Numbered from the stretch's first letter, positions 1 to 9,345 are shown. The stretch: 64,000 nt of DNA from an uncultured Acidocella sp. (GCF_946222605.1 NZ_CAMIIE010000006.1:1-64000); one strand, 5' to 3'. Notes: generated from the sequence alone by a model not told the origin. Made by a program: numbers and translations.

Positions 1-59
1 ATGATTGTCATTAAAACTGCACGCCCCTGTCATTCGCCCGCCATGGATAGCCACTGAGC

Positions 60-494
60 TCAGGCCTCATAGCCAGAACAGGACCGTAGCGGCGAGAAGA
101 CAGTTGGGCATCTGTCGTATCGCATGGCGACGCGGCGCCAGTCTTTGAGCTTTCCGAATATGATCTCGATACGGTTGCGGCGTTTGTAGCGCCGTTTGTC
201 GTATTTGATTGGCTGCGCACGGGATTTCCGGCCAGGGATGCAGGGCTTGATGCCCTTTTCGCGCCAGGCATCATGGAACCAGTGAGCATCATAGCCACGG
301 TCTGCAAGCAGCCATTGCGCCTTGGGCATGTCACCGAGCAAAGCCGCTGCACCAGTATAATCGCTGACCTGTCCGGCAGTCATGAAAAAGCGCAAGGGAC
401 GGCCGCTGGCGTCGGTGGCGACATGCAGCTTCGTGTTCATGCCACCTACGTGAGCTTTCCATTGGCCCTCCGAGCCAATGAAACCTTGGCTCAC
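60..494 (-). CDS. IS5-family transposase, C-terminal ORF (OrfB)
   Basis: C-terminal half of the DDE transposase. LLADRGYDAHWF carries the second catalytic Asp and RNRIEIIFGKLKDWRR the catalytic Glu. The frame is open upstream of the GTG at 494 as far as about 536, giving the expected linker GRLIGRTKGG, so the product is probably made only as a frameshift fusion with the upstream ORF rather than from the 494 start. The stop codon lies inside the left inverted repeat. The usual C-terminal motif RYDRC is present and the tail is slightly altered, so activity is plausible but not certain. Confidence 0.85.
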   Translation of the reverse strand: MSQGFIGSEGQWKAHVGGMNTKLHVATDASGRPLRFFMTAGQVSDYTGAAALLGDMPKAQWLLADRGYDAHWFHDAWREKGIKPCIPGRKSRAQPIKYDKRRYKRRNRIEIIFGKLKDWRRVAMRYDRCPTVFSPLRSCSGYEA

Positions 495-514
495 TCCGCC
501 TTTCGTGCGGCCAA

Positions 515-910
515 TCAGCCGTCCGCGCCCCCTTTTTTACCCGCAGGCTCGAAGCCTGTGCGGTGTGCCTTGAGATAGGTCGCGTCAATCATGACGCTCT
601 GGGGCCCGGCACCGATCGCCGCAAGCCCTTCCATCATCCGGGTGAACACACCCATCGCGCCCCACCGCTTCCAACGATTGTGAAGCGTCTTCGGCGGGCC
701 ATAATCCTTCGGTGCATCCCGCCAGCGCAGACCATTGCGATTAACGAAGATGATCCCGCTCAGCACACGCCGACCATCAACCCGTTTCTTGCCGTGGCTC
801 TTCGGAAAATACGGGGCAAGCCAGGACATCTGTTCGTCCGTCAGCCAGTACAGGTCAGCCTTCGTCAATCTCCTCGCAGAGCTTGAATCAGATCGACCAA
901 ACCAAATCAA
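515..910 (-). CDS. IS5-family transposase, N-terminal ORF (OrfA)
   Basis: First half of the transposase, 131 codons. The N-terminal part (LTDEQMSWLAPYFP, then RVLSGIIFVNRNGLRWRD) is the helix-turn-helix/DUF4096-type region of IS5 transposases. The stretch MIDATYLKAHRT near residue 108 supplies the first catalytic Asp of the DDE triad. The frame ends at 515 shortly after an A6G5 run (528-538 on the plus strand as C5T6). A -1 shift there joins it to the downstream frame that holds the other two catalytic residues. Alone it would be inactive as a nuclease, although OrfA can act as a regulator in this family. Confidence 0.88.
   Translation of the reverse strand: MIWFGRSDSSSARRLTKADLYWLTDEQMSWLAPYFPKSHGKKRVDGRRVLSGIIFVNRNGLRWRDAPKDYGPPKTLHNRWKRWGAMGVFTRMMEGLAAIGAGPQSVMIDATYLKAHRTGFEPAGKKGGADG
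528..538 (-). other. Putative programmed -1 frameshift site
   Basis: On the minus strand the run A6G5 sits at the end of OrfA. In frame 0 the codons read AAA AAA GGG; slipping back one base gives AAA AGG GGG and enters the OrfB frame, which is open from here. A homopolymer of this kind at the ORF junction is the usual arrangement in two-frame IS5 elements. Confidence 0.6.
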
Positions 911-922
911 TGGGTCCTGAGC

Positions 923-1822
923 CTATACTCCTTCACGCGCACGGATCATCTCCATAAGCGGCCTCAATCCTGGTTCATTCTGCCGCCTGCTGGCGAAATA
1001 GGCGTAGAATCCTGGGCCCGTGGAAGCCCATTCCGGCAGCACAATCTCCAGCGCGCCGCGTTCGATCTCCTCCTTCACCCGCCGTTCCAGCACATATGCC
1101 AAACCAAGCCCATCAATGGCAGCCGCGATGGTCGTCTCGGTATTATTGACTTGCAGGGGACCGGCTACATCCAACCGGAGCTGACGCTCACCATCGCCCA
1201 ATTCCCATTTATAGGCCGTATTATTTCCCAGCCGAACGCCGATGCATGGCAGCCGCGCCAGCGCCTGCGGCGTTTCAGGCCGCCCATGCCTGGACAGAAA
1301 GCCTGGCGCGCCCACCACCACCCAGCGCAGCGGGCGGGTTAGCGGTACGGCCACCATATCCTGCGGCACGGTACCGCCATAACGTATGCCGGCGTCGAAT
1401 CCCTCGGCGATGATATCAACGGGCCTGTCCTCCACGCTCAGGATGAGCGCCACTTGCGGATAATGCGCGGCGAATTCCGCCAGCACGGGCGAGAGGAGCA
1501 GCCGCGCCGCGTCCAGCGGCACATTGACACGCAACTGCCCTGAGGGATTCTGGCGGTAGCTCTCTATGCCCGAAAGCGCCGCGCCGATCAGGTCGAACCC
1601 CTGCTCCAAGCGTTGCGCGAGCTGCTCCCCCGGCGCCGTGGGCATGACCGTGCGGCTGGTGCGGTGCAGAAGCCGCACCCCCATCCTCATCTCCAGTTTG
1701 CGCATCGCGTGGCTGAGCGCGGAGGTGGTCACCCCCAGCTCTATGGCCGCGCGCTTGAAGCTGCGATGCCGCACGATGGTGGCGAAGATTTGCAAATCGG
1801 GCAGGTCGAAGCGGTTCAACAT
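923..1822 (-). CDS. LysR-family transcriptional regulator
   Basis: 299 residues, the normal length for LysR regulators. The N-terminal winged helix-turn-helix spans about residues 1-60 (DLQIFATIVRHRSFKRAA, ELGVTTSALSHAMRKLE), followed by the periplasmic-binding-protein-like effector domain (VNVPLDAARLLLSPVLAEF, then RWVVVGAPGFL). The AalR-like architecture does not reveal the ligand. It is divergent from the cupin gene at 1947 and the aldo/keto reductases, which it probably controls. A dyad (1841-1872) lies between them. The last codons end exactly at the right end of the IS5 element, so the extreme C-terminus may have been altered by the insertion. Confidence 0.93.
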   Translation of the reverse strand: MLNRFDLPDLQIFATIVRHRSFKRAAIELGVTTSALSHAMRKLEMRMGVRLLHRTSRTVMPTAPGEQLAQRLEQGFDLIGAALSGIESYRQNPSGQLRVNVPLDAARLLLSPVLAEFAAHYPQVALILSVEDRPVDIIAEGFDAGIRYGGTVPQDMVAVPLTRPLRWVVVGAPGFLSRHGRPETPQALARLPCIGVRLGNNTAYKWELGDGERQLRLDVAGPLQVNNTETTIAAAIDGLGLAYVLERRVKEEIERGALEIVLPEWASTGPGFYAYFASRRQNEPGLRPLMEMIRAREGV

Positions 1823-1840
1823 AGCGTTTCCAAAGTTGAA

Positions 1841-1872
1841 TTGAGATCAAACCTGGCTTGAGTCAATCTCAA
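1841..1872. promoter_or_regulatory. Dyad in divergent promoter, candidate LysR operator
   Basis: TTGAGAT at 1841-1847 and its exact complement ATCTCAA at 1866-1872 flank an inner palindrome TTGAGTCAA (1858-1866). The site lies just upstream of the LysR start and 75 bp before the cupin gene, where autoregulated LysR operators normally sit. Assignment is by position and symmetry only. Confidence 0.5.
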
Positions 1873-1946
1873 CCCCTTCACATAGCGCAAAGGGCCCAGA
1901 CCCCCTATGAAAAACGGTCCCACGCCAAAATACAGAGGAACACGAC

Positions 1947-2378
1947 ATGCAGACCACCGGCTATCATTTCTTCGATCTGGCTGAAATCAAATCCCGCTTT
2001 CCCGCCACGGCGGAATCGATGATCATGGATGCCTACCTCTCAGACCACGCCTGCGCCAGCGCCCGGCTTTTCCGGCTCTATCATCCGCTGCCACGCCATT
2101 ATCATCTCACCTGCGATGAGCATCTTCTGCTGCTGGATGGCGAGGTGGAGTTCGTTATCGCCGATGAGGCACCGAAGCGGTTGCGCGCGGGCCAGATGGT
2201 AACCTTCCTGCGCGAGACGGTGCATGCCATCATGCCCGTTCCAGGCGCTCAGGCGACTTTCCTTGCCGTCGATACCCCCCGCCGCTTTCCGCAAGATGTG
2301 CATTTCGTCGATCCGCTGCCCGCCCCCGCCCGGGCCTTCGTCACTCATCTCGCGGATTACGACGCGCAGTCTGGCTGA
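1947..2378 (+). CDS. Cupin-domain protein
   Basis: 143 residues. A single cupin barrel is suggested by HYHLTCDEHLLLLDGEVEFVI (about residues 50-70, the His/Glu-containing first cupin motif) and by a second motif ending in VHAIMPVPG. GAGGAA precedes the ATG by a normal distance. No catalytic assignment is possible; such proteins include sugar-binding, isomerase and dioxygenase members. It is divergent from the LysR gene and followed by two aldo/keto reductases, suggesting a role in small-molecule (possibly carbohydrate or aldehyde) metabolism under that regulator. Confidence 0.75.
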   Translation: MQTTGYHFFDLAEIKSRFPATAESMIMDAYLSDHACASARLFRLYHPLPRHYHLTCDEHLLLLDGEVEFVIADEAPKRLRAGQMVTFLRETVHAIMPVPGAQATFLAVDTPRRFPQDVHFVDPLPAPARAFVTHLADYDAQSG

Positions 2379-2404
2379 CACCCGTCCATTCAACGCCTCG
2401 TTGA

Positions 2405-2426
2405 ACCGGGTTCAACCAAACCCGGT
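2405..2426. other. Hairpin in the cupin-reductase gap
   Basis: Perfect 8-bp stem ACCGGGTT / AACCCGGT with a six-base loop, 26 bp after the cupin stop. No T-run follows, so it may be an mRNA-processing hairpin or a weak terminator rather than a classical intrinsic terminator. Confidence 0.4.
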
Positions 2427-2521
2427 GGAAGATCCTGCATGGGGGGCTATCTTCTGGGCTGGGCCCCATCGCAGTGCCGGTGGTGTCAGAGCGCCCGGAC
2501 TGAATCTGACAGGAGTGAAAC

Positions 2522-3520
2522 ATGGAAACCATCACCATCGGCAAGAGCGCTGTCGTCACCTCGCGTATCGGGCTCGGCACCTGGGCCATCGGCGGCTGGA
2601 TGTGGGGCGGCACGGATGAGGCGGAGTCCATCGCCACCATCCAGAGCGCCGTGGCGCGCGGGATCACCTTGATCGACACGGCGCCGGTCTATGGCTTCGG
2701 CCGGTCGGAGGAGATTGTCGGCAAGGCCATTGCGGAGGGCGGGCTGCGGGACAAGGTGCAGATCGCCACGAAGCTTGGCCTGGCCTGGAAGGATGGCAAA
2801 GTGTTCCGCGATGGGCGCCGGGCGCGTATCCGCCAGGAAATAGAGGACTCCCTGCGCCGCCTGCGCACCGACCGGATCGACCTCTACCAGGTGCATTGGC
2901 CGGACCTGGAAACGCCGCTTGAGGAAACCGCCGAAACGCTGGAGACATTGCGCCGCGAGGGCAAGATCTTGTCCATCGGCGTCAGCAATTTCTCGCCCGC
3001 GCAGATGGACGCGTTCCGTACCGCCGCACAGCTCGACGCGATGCAGCCACCCTATAATCTGTTCGAGCGTGGGATTGAGGCGGCTGAATTGCCATATGCC
3101 GCCAATACCGGCCTGACCGTGCTAAGTTATGGCGCGCTGTGCCGCGGCCTGCTGAGCGGGCGCATGAAAGCGGATACCGTTTTCGAAGGCGACGATCTGC
3201 GCCGTAACGACCCGAAATTCAATGGCGAGCGGTTCGGGCAATATCTCCAAGCGGTGGAGGAGCTCCGTGAACTGGCGCAAAGGCGTTACGGCAAATCCGT
3301 GCTGGCGCTGGCGCTGCGCTGGGTGCTGGACCAGGGGCCGACCATCGCGCTCTGGGGCGCGCGCAACCCTGGCCAACTCGCCCCCGTGAACGATGCCATG
3401 GGCTGGACACTGGATGCCGAAGGCAAGACGGAGATCGAAGCAATCCTCGCGCGCTGCATCAAGGCTCCGGTGGGCCCGGAATTCATGGCCCCGCCGCGCA
3501 AGCGTCCGGAACTGGTTTAG
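2522..3520 (+). CDS. Aldo/keto reductase
   Basis: 332 residues, a full-length NADP(H)-dependent aldo/keto reductase. Family landmarks: LGTWAIGGWMWGG near the start, DTAPVYGFGRSEEIVG with the catalytic Asp and Tyr, ATKLGLAW with the catalytic Lys, and DLYQVHWPD with the active-site His. IGVSNFS follows, and the cofactor-binding end carries WGARNPGQL. The start is supported by AGGAG seven bases upstream. The substrate is not recognisable; related enzymes oxidise or reduce sugars and aldehydes. It precedes a second, only distantly similar reductase, with an unusual palindrome between them. Confidence 0.9.
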   Translation: METITIGKSAVVTSRIGLGTWAIGGWMWGGTDEAESIATIQSAVARGITLIDTAPVYGFGRSEEIVGKAIAEGGLRDKVQIATKLGLAWKDGKVFRDGRRARIRQEIEDSLRRLRTDRIDLYQVHWPDLETPLEETAETLETLRREGKILSIGVSNFSPAQMDAFRTAAQLDAMQPPYNLFERGIEAAELPYAANTGLTVLSYGALCRGLLSGRMKADTVFEGDDLRRNDPKFNGERFGQYLQAVEELRELAQRRYGKSVLALALRWVLDQGPTIALWGARNPGQLAPVNDAMGWTLDAEGKTEIEAILARCIKAPVGPEFMAPPRKRPELV

Positions 3521-3562
3521 CGCATCAGGCTTTCCGCGTGATGCGCCAACTTTTATTTCGGC

Positions 3563-3619
3563 GAGCAATTTCTTGTGTTTATCTTGACGCCACCGCGTCA
3601 AGATAAACACTTATTGCTC
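3563..3619. repeat. Long palindrome between reductase genes
   Basis: A perfect 16-bp inverted repeat (3575-3590 GTGTTTATCTTGACGC, 3595-3610 its complement) has a four-base centre. It is extended outside a short interruption by GAGCAAT (3563-3569) and ATTGCTC (3613-3619). In RNA it would form a very stable hairpin without a T-run; in DNA it could be an operator. It lies 38 bp upstream of the next gene's start, so it may control the second reductase. Confidence 0.75.
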
Positions 3620-3656
3620 TCAGCGCCGCCATTCATTCAGTTCGAGGAGAGGTAAG

Positions 3657-4715
3657 ATGGAATATCGCTTGCTGGGCAATTCCGGCCTGAAAGTTTCAAC
3701 GCTCATTCTGGGGACCATGACCTTCGGCGGCCAAGGCAATTTCTCCAAGGTCGGAAATGCCGGCCTCGATCAGGCGCGTCGCCAAATTGACATGAGCCTG
3801 GAGGCCGGGGTGAACATGCTGGACACGGCCGATATCTACTCCAACGGCGTCTCGGAGGAGATCATCGGCCAAGCCATCGCCGGACGGCGCAACAGGTTGC
3901 TGCTCGCCACCAAAGCGCGGTTTCCGATGCGTGAGAAAGGACCGAATGACCGTGGCCTTTCCCGCCAGCATCTCATCCGCGCCTGCGAGGACAGTCTGAA
4001 GCGGCTGAAGACCGACCATATCGACCTCTATTGGTGCCATGAATGGGACGGGCAGACGCCGGTGGAAGAGATATTGCGCGCGCTGGACGATCTGACCCGT
4101 GCAGGCAAGATCGGCTATGTCGGCGTGTCCAATTTCTCCGGCTGGCATGTGATGAAGATGCTGGGCGCCGCGAAGACGGAGGGGCTGGTACGGCCGATCG
4201 CGCAACAGATTTATTACAGCCTGCAAGCGCGCGATGCGGAATATGAACTGCTGCCGATCGCGGTGGACCAGGGGGTGGGCGCGATCATCTGGTCACCTCT
4301 CGCCGGCGGGCTGCTCTCGGGCAAATATCGTCGCGACAAGCCGGAGCCAGAAGGCACACGCCGTGCCGCGCAATGGCAGGAGCCGCCCGTGCGCGATGTT
4401 GAGGCGCTTTACGATATCATTGAGAAACTCGTGGAGATTGCCGCGAAGCGGGGCGTGACTTCGGCGCAGGTGGCCTTGGCTTGGCTACTGACGCGCCCTG
4501 GTGTCTCGAGTGTGATCGTCGGGGCACGCACCGAGGCGCAGCTGGAGGATAATCTTCAAGCCGCCGCGCTGGTTCTGGAACCGGACGAGATCGCGGCGTT
4601 GGAGGCCGTCAGTCGGCCGCCACTGCTCTATCCGTACTGGCACCAGAAGGCCACCGCGTCCGACCGGCTTTCACCGGCGGATCTGGTGCTGATCGGCCCG
4701 CATCTGGACGCGTAG
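3657..4715 (+). CDS. Aldo/keto reductase (YajO/Tas-like)
   Basis: 352 residues. The start is set by GAGGAGAGG just upstream of the ATG. Conserved sites: LILGTMTFGGQG, DTADIYSNGVSEEIIG (catalytic Asp and Tyr), LLATKARF (Lys), DLYWCHEWD (His), YVGVSNFSGWH, and the nicotinamide-phosphate pocket near VIVGARTEAQLEDNL. It belongs to the longer aldo/keto reductase group whose members act on sugars, aromatic aldehydes or ketones; the physiological substrate cannot be read from sequence. It lies a little before the L-galactose-type cluster and could contribute a sugar dehydrogenase activity, but that cluster has its own SDR dehydrogenase. Confidence 0.9.
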   Translation: MEYRLLGNSGLKVSTLILGTMTFGGQGNFSKVGNAGLDQARRQIDMSLEAGVNMLDTADIYSNGVSEEIIGQAIAGRRNRLLLATKARFPMREKGPNDRGLSRQHLIRACEDSLKRLKTDHIDLYWCHEWDGQTPVEEILRALDDLTRAGKIGYVGVSNFSGWHVMKMLGAAKTEGLVRPIAQQIYYSLQARDAEYELLPIAVDQGVGAIIWSPLAGGLLSGKYRRDKPEPEGTRRAAQWQEPPVRDVEALYDIIEKLVEIAAKRGVTSAQVALAWLLTRPGVSSVIVGARTEAQLEDNLQAAALVLEPDEIAALEAVSRPPLLYPYWHQKATASDRLSPADLVLIGPHLDA

Positions 4716-5098
4716 TTTAGAAATGAAAGGCTAGCATCCGGTGAGCTTCCCCGCGGGCTGCACGAGACGATTATTCCTGTCGCCCGCGGCCATTCCCGGT
4801 TCAGGCTGTCCTTCCTTTGGAGAGCTCGTCACTGGATTCAGTCAGGCCTGCGGGACTCATCACTCAGTTTGGTAGCGAGAAATGCGCGTGATCGAGCCTG
4901 AGGCCGAGCCGGCCCACGTCATTGCCAATTATCTGAAATTAACTGAATTAACCAATAGGTTGGATGAGGCGGCCCAGAGGTCTTGAAGTCCGGTTTTGAC
5001 GATCATGCGGCGCCCGCTTCGGGTTCAGTCTCGTAGTCGAGAACATCTAGGTTAAGACACCATCGTTCTGCGATTATTGTTCATCGTAAATAATTGAG
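4716..5098. other. Intergenic region, no supported gene
   Basis: About 380 bp between convergent genes. A 34-codon plus-strand frame (4882-4986, MRVIEPEAEPAHV...) and a short minus-strand frame ending in DYETEPEAGAA near 5003 look like leftovers of coding sequence, perhaps a decayed mobile element, but neither could be assigned to a family. No convincing intrinsic terminator was seen. Confidence 0.4.
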
Positions 5099-6240
<1,142 letters not shown>

Positions 6241-7092
6241 TCACGCCAAATTTAGATTATAGACCTTGGCGGCATTGCCGCCAAACATTGCCGCGCGCTC
6301 CGGCGCGCTGTACGCAGCCATTGCGTCCGCCGCAAGGGAAACGACCTCCTGATACTCAGCCGCCAGCGTGCAAACAGGCCAGTCACTGCCGAACAGCACG
6401 CGGGCAGGGCCGAATAATTCGATGACCGCACGGGCATAGCGCAACAGATTCTGCCCATGCCAATTCTTCCAGTCAGCCTCCGTCACGAGGCCGGAGAGTT
6501 TGCAGACGACATGCGGCAAGGCCGCCAGCCGGGCCAGATTGTCATGCCATGTCCACCAATCCCCGTCCGGGATGGCCGGCTTGGCGCAATGATCGACAAT
6601 AATCCAGTGCGCATCGTGCCTGGCACAGAATTGCGCCGATCCTGAAAGCTGATGGGATTTTAGCAGAAGATCGAAGCTCTTGCCCTGCCGCTGCAAGCGC
6701 CCCACGCCTTCATTGAAGGCGGCATCCGCCATGATCGCGGCGGGATCGGGCATCGCTTGCAGAACCGGCCGTAAGCCGCAAAAGCCGGGGTCTTCCGCCC
6801 AGCGCTCTAAGCGCATGGGAAAATCCGGCGCGGTGAAATCCGCCCAACCAACCACGCCCGCGACAGAAGGATTGTCTCTCGCCAAGGCCAGCAGCCAATC
6901 GGTTTCTTCCGGCAGCGTGCGTGCCTGCACCGCGACGCTGGCATCAATCTCCGCCGCCCGCCGTAAATTCTCCAGTTCAGATGGCAGGAAATCCCGCTGC
7001 AAAACGCTCATGCCATTCTCGATCCACGGCATCTCCTGCGGATTGTAGCGCCAGAAATGCTGGTGCGAGTCGATACGCTTCGCTCTTTCCAT
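6241..7092 (-). CDS. Amidohydrolase-family sugar lactonase (COG3618)
   Basis: 283 residues from the ATG at 7092, which has GGAG six bases upstream; the frame is open further but those codons overlap the kinase gene. The N-terminal RIDSHQHFWRYNP carries the HxH motif of COG3618 amidohydrolases. Later landmarks are WIIVDHCAKP, VVCKLSGLVTEA and VLFGSDWPVC with the conserved Asp. Known members include L-fucono-1,5-lactonase and L-galactono/L-rhamnono lactonases. It would open the lactone made by the SDR enzyme to L-galactonate (or L-fuconate). It lies between the kinase gene and the dehydrogenase gene in one operon. Confidence 0.87.
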   Translation of the reverse strand: MERAKRIDSHQHFWRYNPQEMPWIENGMSVLQRDFLPSELENLRRAAEIDASVAVQARTLPEETDWLLALARDNPSVAGVVGWADFTAPDFPMRLERWAEDPGFCGLRPVLQAMPDPAAIMADAAFNEGVGRLQRQGKSFDLLLKSHQLSGSAQFCARHDAHWIIVDHCAKPAIPDGDWWTWHDNLARLAALPHVVCKLSGLVTEADWKNWHGQNLLRYARAVIELFGPARVLFGSDWPVCTLAAEYQEVVSLAADAMAAYSAPERAAMFGGNAAKVYNLNLA

Positions 7093-7120
7093 GGTCATCT
7101 CCAGAGACACGGATCCCAAG

Positions 7121-8098
7121 CTATCCGCCCAGCGCGGCGCCAGGCGGTACAAAGCCGTCCAGCGACACATCGACGATGGCGCCGCGTTTCGCCACCACCT
7201 GCCTTGCCAATTCATGCCCCCAGGAAAGGCAGGTGCTCGCATCCGCGCCCAAGATCACCCCGGCCAGATACGCGCCGTTGAAACTATCCCCCGCCGCCGT
7301 GGAATCCAACACCTGCCCGGCCGGCGCGAAACGCGGCAGGGCAATGGCTGCGTCTTCCACGGCAAGCGGCCCAGCGGCAGCGCGTTTCAATGCGCCTTGC
7401 CGGCAACCGCAGCGCCGCAGCCGAGCCAAAATCGCATACTCATCGGCATCGCCGAACAAGGCCATTTCGTCATCGATGGAAGGCAGCGCGATGTCCGTCA
7501 GATGCCATGCCTGGTCGATGACCTCTTGCGCCGTCTTCAAATCCGCCCATAAGCGCGGCCGGTAATTTGAATCAAAAGCCACCTTGATCCCATGCGTGTG
7601 GCGCAATCTGGCCACATGCCCGAGAAAGCGCGCGCGTGCCGGCTCGGACATAATCGCCAGGCTGATGGCCGAGAAATAAAGGATTTTGCACTGGGCTAGC
7701 GGTTCAAATTCACCTTCCGCCTGAAACAGCCTGCGCGCCGCGGAGTCCGCCCGCCAATAAAAAAACGATCTTTCCCCGGCGGGATCGGTCTGCACCGCAT
7801 AGATGCCGATATTGCGCTCAGGATCGCGGCCAATGGTCTCGCAATTCAACCCTTCCGCGTGGGCGAAGCGAAAAAATCCGTCAGAGAGCGGGTCTTTGCC
7901 TATTCGCGTAAGATAACCCACCGCCCTGGGCGCATTCAGCACACGGTTGCAATAGATCGCGGTGTTGAAACTGTCGCCTGCGAAACCGACAGCGAAATCC
8001 GCTGCGTCCTGACGGAGTTCAGCCATCGCCTCGCCCACGCAAAGAAGCTGCATCGTCATCCGCGCCGCGTCATCAAAATCACCAAAGCGGTGCGTCAT
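7121..8098 (-). CDS. kdgK: PfkB-family sugar kinase, 2-keto-3-deoxygluconate kinase type
   Basis: 325 residues from the ATG at 8098, which follows GGGAGAG by about ten bases; starts at 8107 or 8059 are possible. The ribokinase fold is shown by LLCVGEAMAEL, the sugar-binding AGDSFNTAIYCNRV, KVAFDSNYRPRLW, and the active-site loop DSTAAGDSFNGAYLAG, where the usual GAGD reads AAGD and keeps the catalytic Asp. KdgK phosphorylates KDG to KDPG, the end product of the altronate dehydratase branch encoded divergently. First gene of the minus-strand arm. Confidence 0.85.
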   Translation of the reverse strand: MTHRFGDFDDAARMTMQLLCVGEAMAELRQDAADFAVGFAGDSFNTAIYCNRVLNAPRAVGYLTRIGKDPLSDGFFRFAHAEGLNCETIGRDPERNIGIYAVQTDPAGERSFFYWRADSAARRLFQAEGEFEPLAQCKILYFSAISLAIMSEPARARFLGHVARLRHTHGIKVAFDSNYRPRLWADLKTAQEVIDQAWHLTDIALPSIDDEMALFGDADEYAILARLRRCGCRQGALKRAAAGPLAVEDAAIALPRFAPAGQVLDSTAAGDSFNGAYLAGVILGADASTCLSWGHELARQVVAKRGAIVDVSLDGFVPPGAALGG

Positions 8099-8130
8099 GC
8101 CCGCCATCTCTCCCGAATTGCAACCGCCGC

Positions 8131-8162
8131 AATTGTGTATATTATGATTACGTACATTATGG
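8131..8162. promoter_or_regulatory. AT-rich dyad in divergent promoter
   Basis: The 77 bp between the kinase gene and the uxaB-like gene contain an AT-rich block (TATATTATGATTACGTACAT) with partial dyad symmetry around TACGTA, flanked by GC-rich DNA. A similar block lies at 9316-9342 before the next gene. These are candidate operators for the GntR regulator at 14924; the assignment rests on position and similarity only. Confidence 0.45.
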
Positions 8163-8175
8163 GGCTGTTGCATCT

Positions 8176-9285
8176 ATGTCAATCACGCCTATTCTGCAAT
8201 TCGGCACCAGCCGGTTTTTGCAGGCCCATGCGGATTTGTTTATATCGGAGGCGTTGGCCCGCGGGCAGGCGCTTGGGCCGGTTAGCGTCGTGCAATCCAG
8301 CGGCAACCCCGACCGCGCGGGGCGGTTGTCGGCACTCGCCAACGGGTACGTTGTACGGATTCAAGGGTTGCAGAACGGCGCCCGTGTTTCGCGCGAAACC
8401 CGCGTGAACGCGATTACCCGGACATTGGACACGCGCACGCAGTGGCCGGAAATCTGCGCCATTGCGGCGCAGGAGGCGCAGATCATCCTTTCAAATACAG
8501 GCGATTCCGGTTGGGTCCCGCAACCGGAGGATGACGCGCCCCGGTTTCACCAAGCCATGTCTTACCCCGCCAAATTAACGCATTTGCTCAATGCCCGCTT
8601 CCAGGCCGGCGGCAAGCGGCTGCAGGTCATGCCAACCGAGCTGATCACCCGGAACGGCGACCGCCTGCGCGAACATGTACTGGCACGAGCAGAACGTCTT
8701 TCAGCATCCTTCGCGGCATGGGTGGCGTCGGAGGTTTTGTTCGTGAACTCCCTGGTGGACAGAATCGTCTCCGCGCCGCTGGAGCCAGCCGGTGCCGTTG
8801 CCGAGCCCTACGCATTATGGGCAATCGAAATATGTGAGGGGCTGATCCTGCCCTGTACCCACCCAGCGATCCAGCCGGTGGACAGCCTTGCACGGATCGA
8901 AAAGCTCAAGCTGCATATCCTTAATCTCGGCCATAGCTATATGGCGGCCGGCTGGCTGGCCCGCCGCGGCGGCGCAGAGGAAACCGTGCGCGACGTGATG
9001 GAGAATGAGGTTTTGCGCGCGGATATCGCGGATCTTTATACGCGCGAGGTGCTACCGGTGTTCGCCGCCGCTGGCTACCGCCAGGAGGCTGAACCCTACG
9101 CGGCCGCCACGCTGGAGCGCTTCGCCAATCCGTTTCTGGCCCACCGTCTCTCTGATATCGCCACCCATCACACCGAAAAACTACAACGCAGAATCGGCGC
9201 GTTTCTGGATTGGGCGGCGGCGTTGCAAACCAGCATCGCGCAGCCGCGCCTGCGCGCGGCGATGGCGGGCCCAAAATGCAATTGA
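8176..9285 (+). CDS. uxaB: Tagaturonate reductase-like (mannitol dehydrogenase family)
   Basis: 369 residues, within the long-chain mannitol dehydrogenase/altronate oxidoreductase superfamily. LQFGTSRFLQAHADLF is the N-terminal NAD-binding turn, ILSNTGDSGW follows, and KLHILNLGHSYMA near residue 245 carries the family's catalytic Lys and the Asn/His pair. It is shorter than E. coli UxaB (about 480 residues). The expected reaction is D-tagaturonate + NADH > D-altronate, linking the LgoD-like dehydrogenase to the altronate dehydratase encoded in the same arm. No strong ribosome site precedes the ATG. Confidence 0.82.
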   Translation: MSITPILQFGTSRFLQAHADLFISEALARGQALGPVSVVQSSGNPDRAGRLSALANGYVVRIQGLQNGARVSRETRVNAITRTLDTRTQWPEICAIAAQEAQIILSNTGDSGWVPQPEDDAPRFHQAMSYPAKLTHLLNARFQAGGKRLQVMPTELITRNGDRLREHVLARAERLSASFAAWVASEVLFVNSLVDRIVSAPLEPAGAVAEPYALWAIEICEGLILPCTHPAIQPVDSLARIEKLKLHILNLGHSYMAAGWLARRGGAEETVRDVMENEVLRADIADLYTREVLPVFAAAGYRQEAEPYAAATLERFANPFLAHRLSDIATHHTEKLQRRIGAFLDWAAALQTSIAQPRLRAAMAGPKCN

Positions 9286-9309
9286 CATCAGGGCGAAGTA
9301 ACGACAAAA

Positions 9310-9345
9310 ATGGTTTTAATTATATCATACAATACATGACACAGG
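9310..9345. promoter_or_regulatory. AT-rich block upstream of lgoD-like gene
   Basis: The 121-bp gap after the uxaB-like gene contains ATATCATACAATACATGA, with arms TCAT/ATGA, resembling the block at 8131-8162. It may give the two downstream genes their own promoter and operator. Confidence 0.4.

Larger units (their letters stand above)
58..922 (-). mobile_element. IS5-family insertion sequence
   Basis: Complete small insertion sequence of about 865 bp. Imperfect terminal inverted repeats are visible: GCTCAGGCCTCATAG at 58-72 and, reverse-complemented, GCTCAGGACCCATTG at 908-922 (12 of 15 identical). It carries a two-frame DDE transposase on the minus strand, typical of IS5-family members that fuse two ORFs by frameshifting. 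No clear target duplication is seen next to the repeats. The right end touches the stop codon of the neighbouring LysR gene, so the insertion sits exactly at that gene's 3' end. A second decayed IS5-type end occurs at 16461-16560. Confidence 0.9.

Noticed and set aside
5003..5098. Transposase C-terminus ending DYETEPEAGAA
   Set aside because: Looks like coding debris, but no transposase family could be named from about 25 residues, so it is only mentioned in the intergenic entry.
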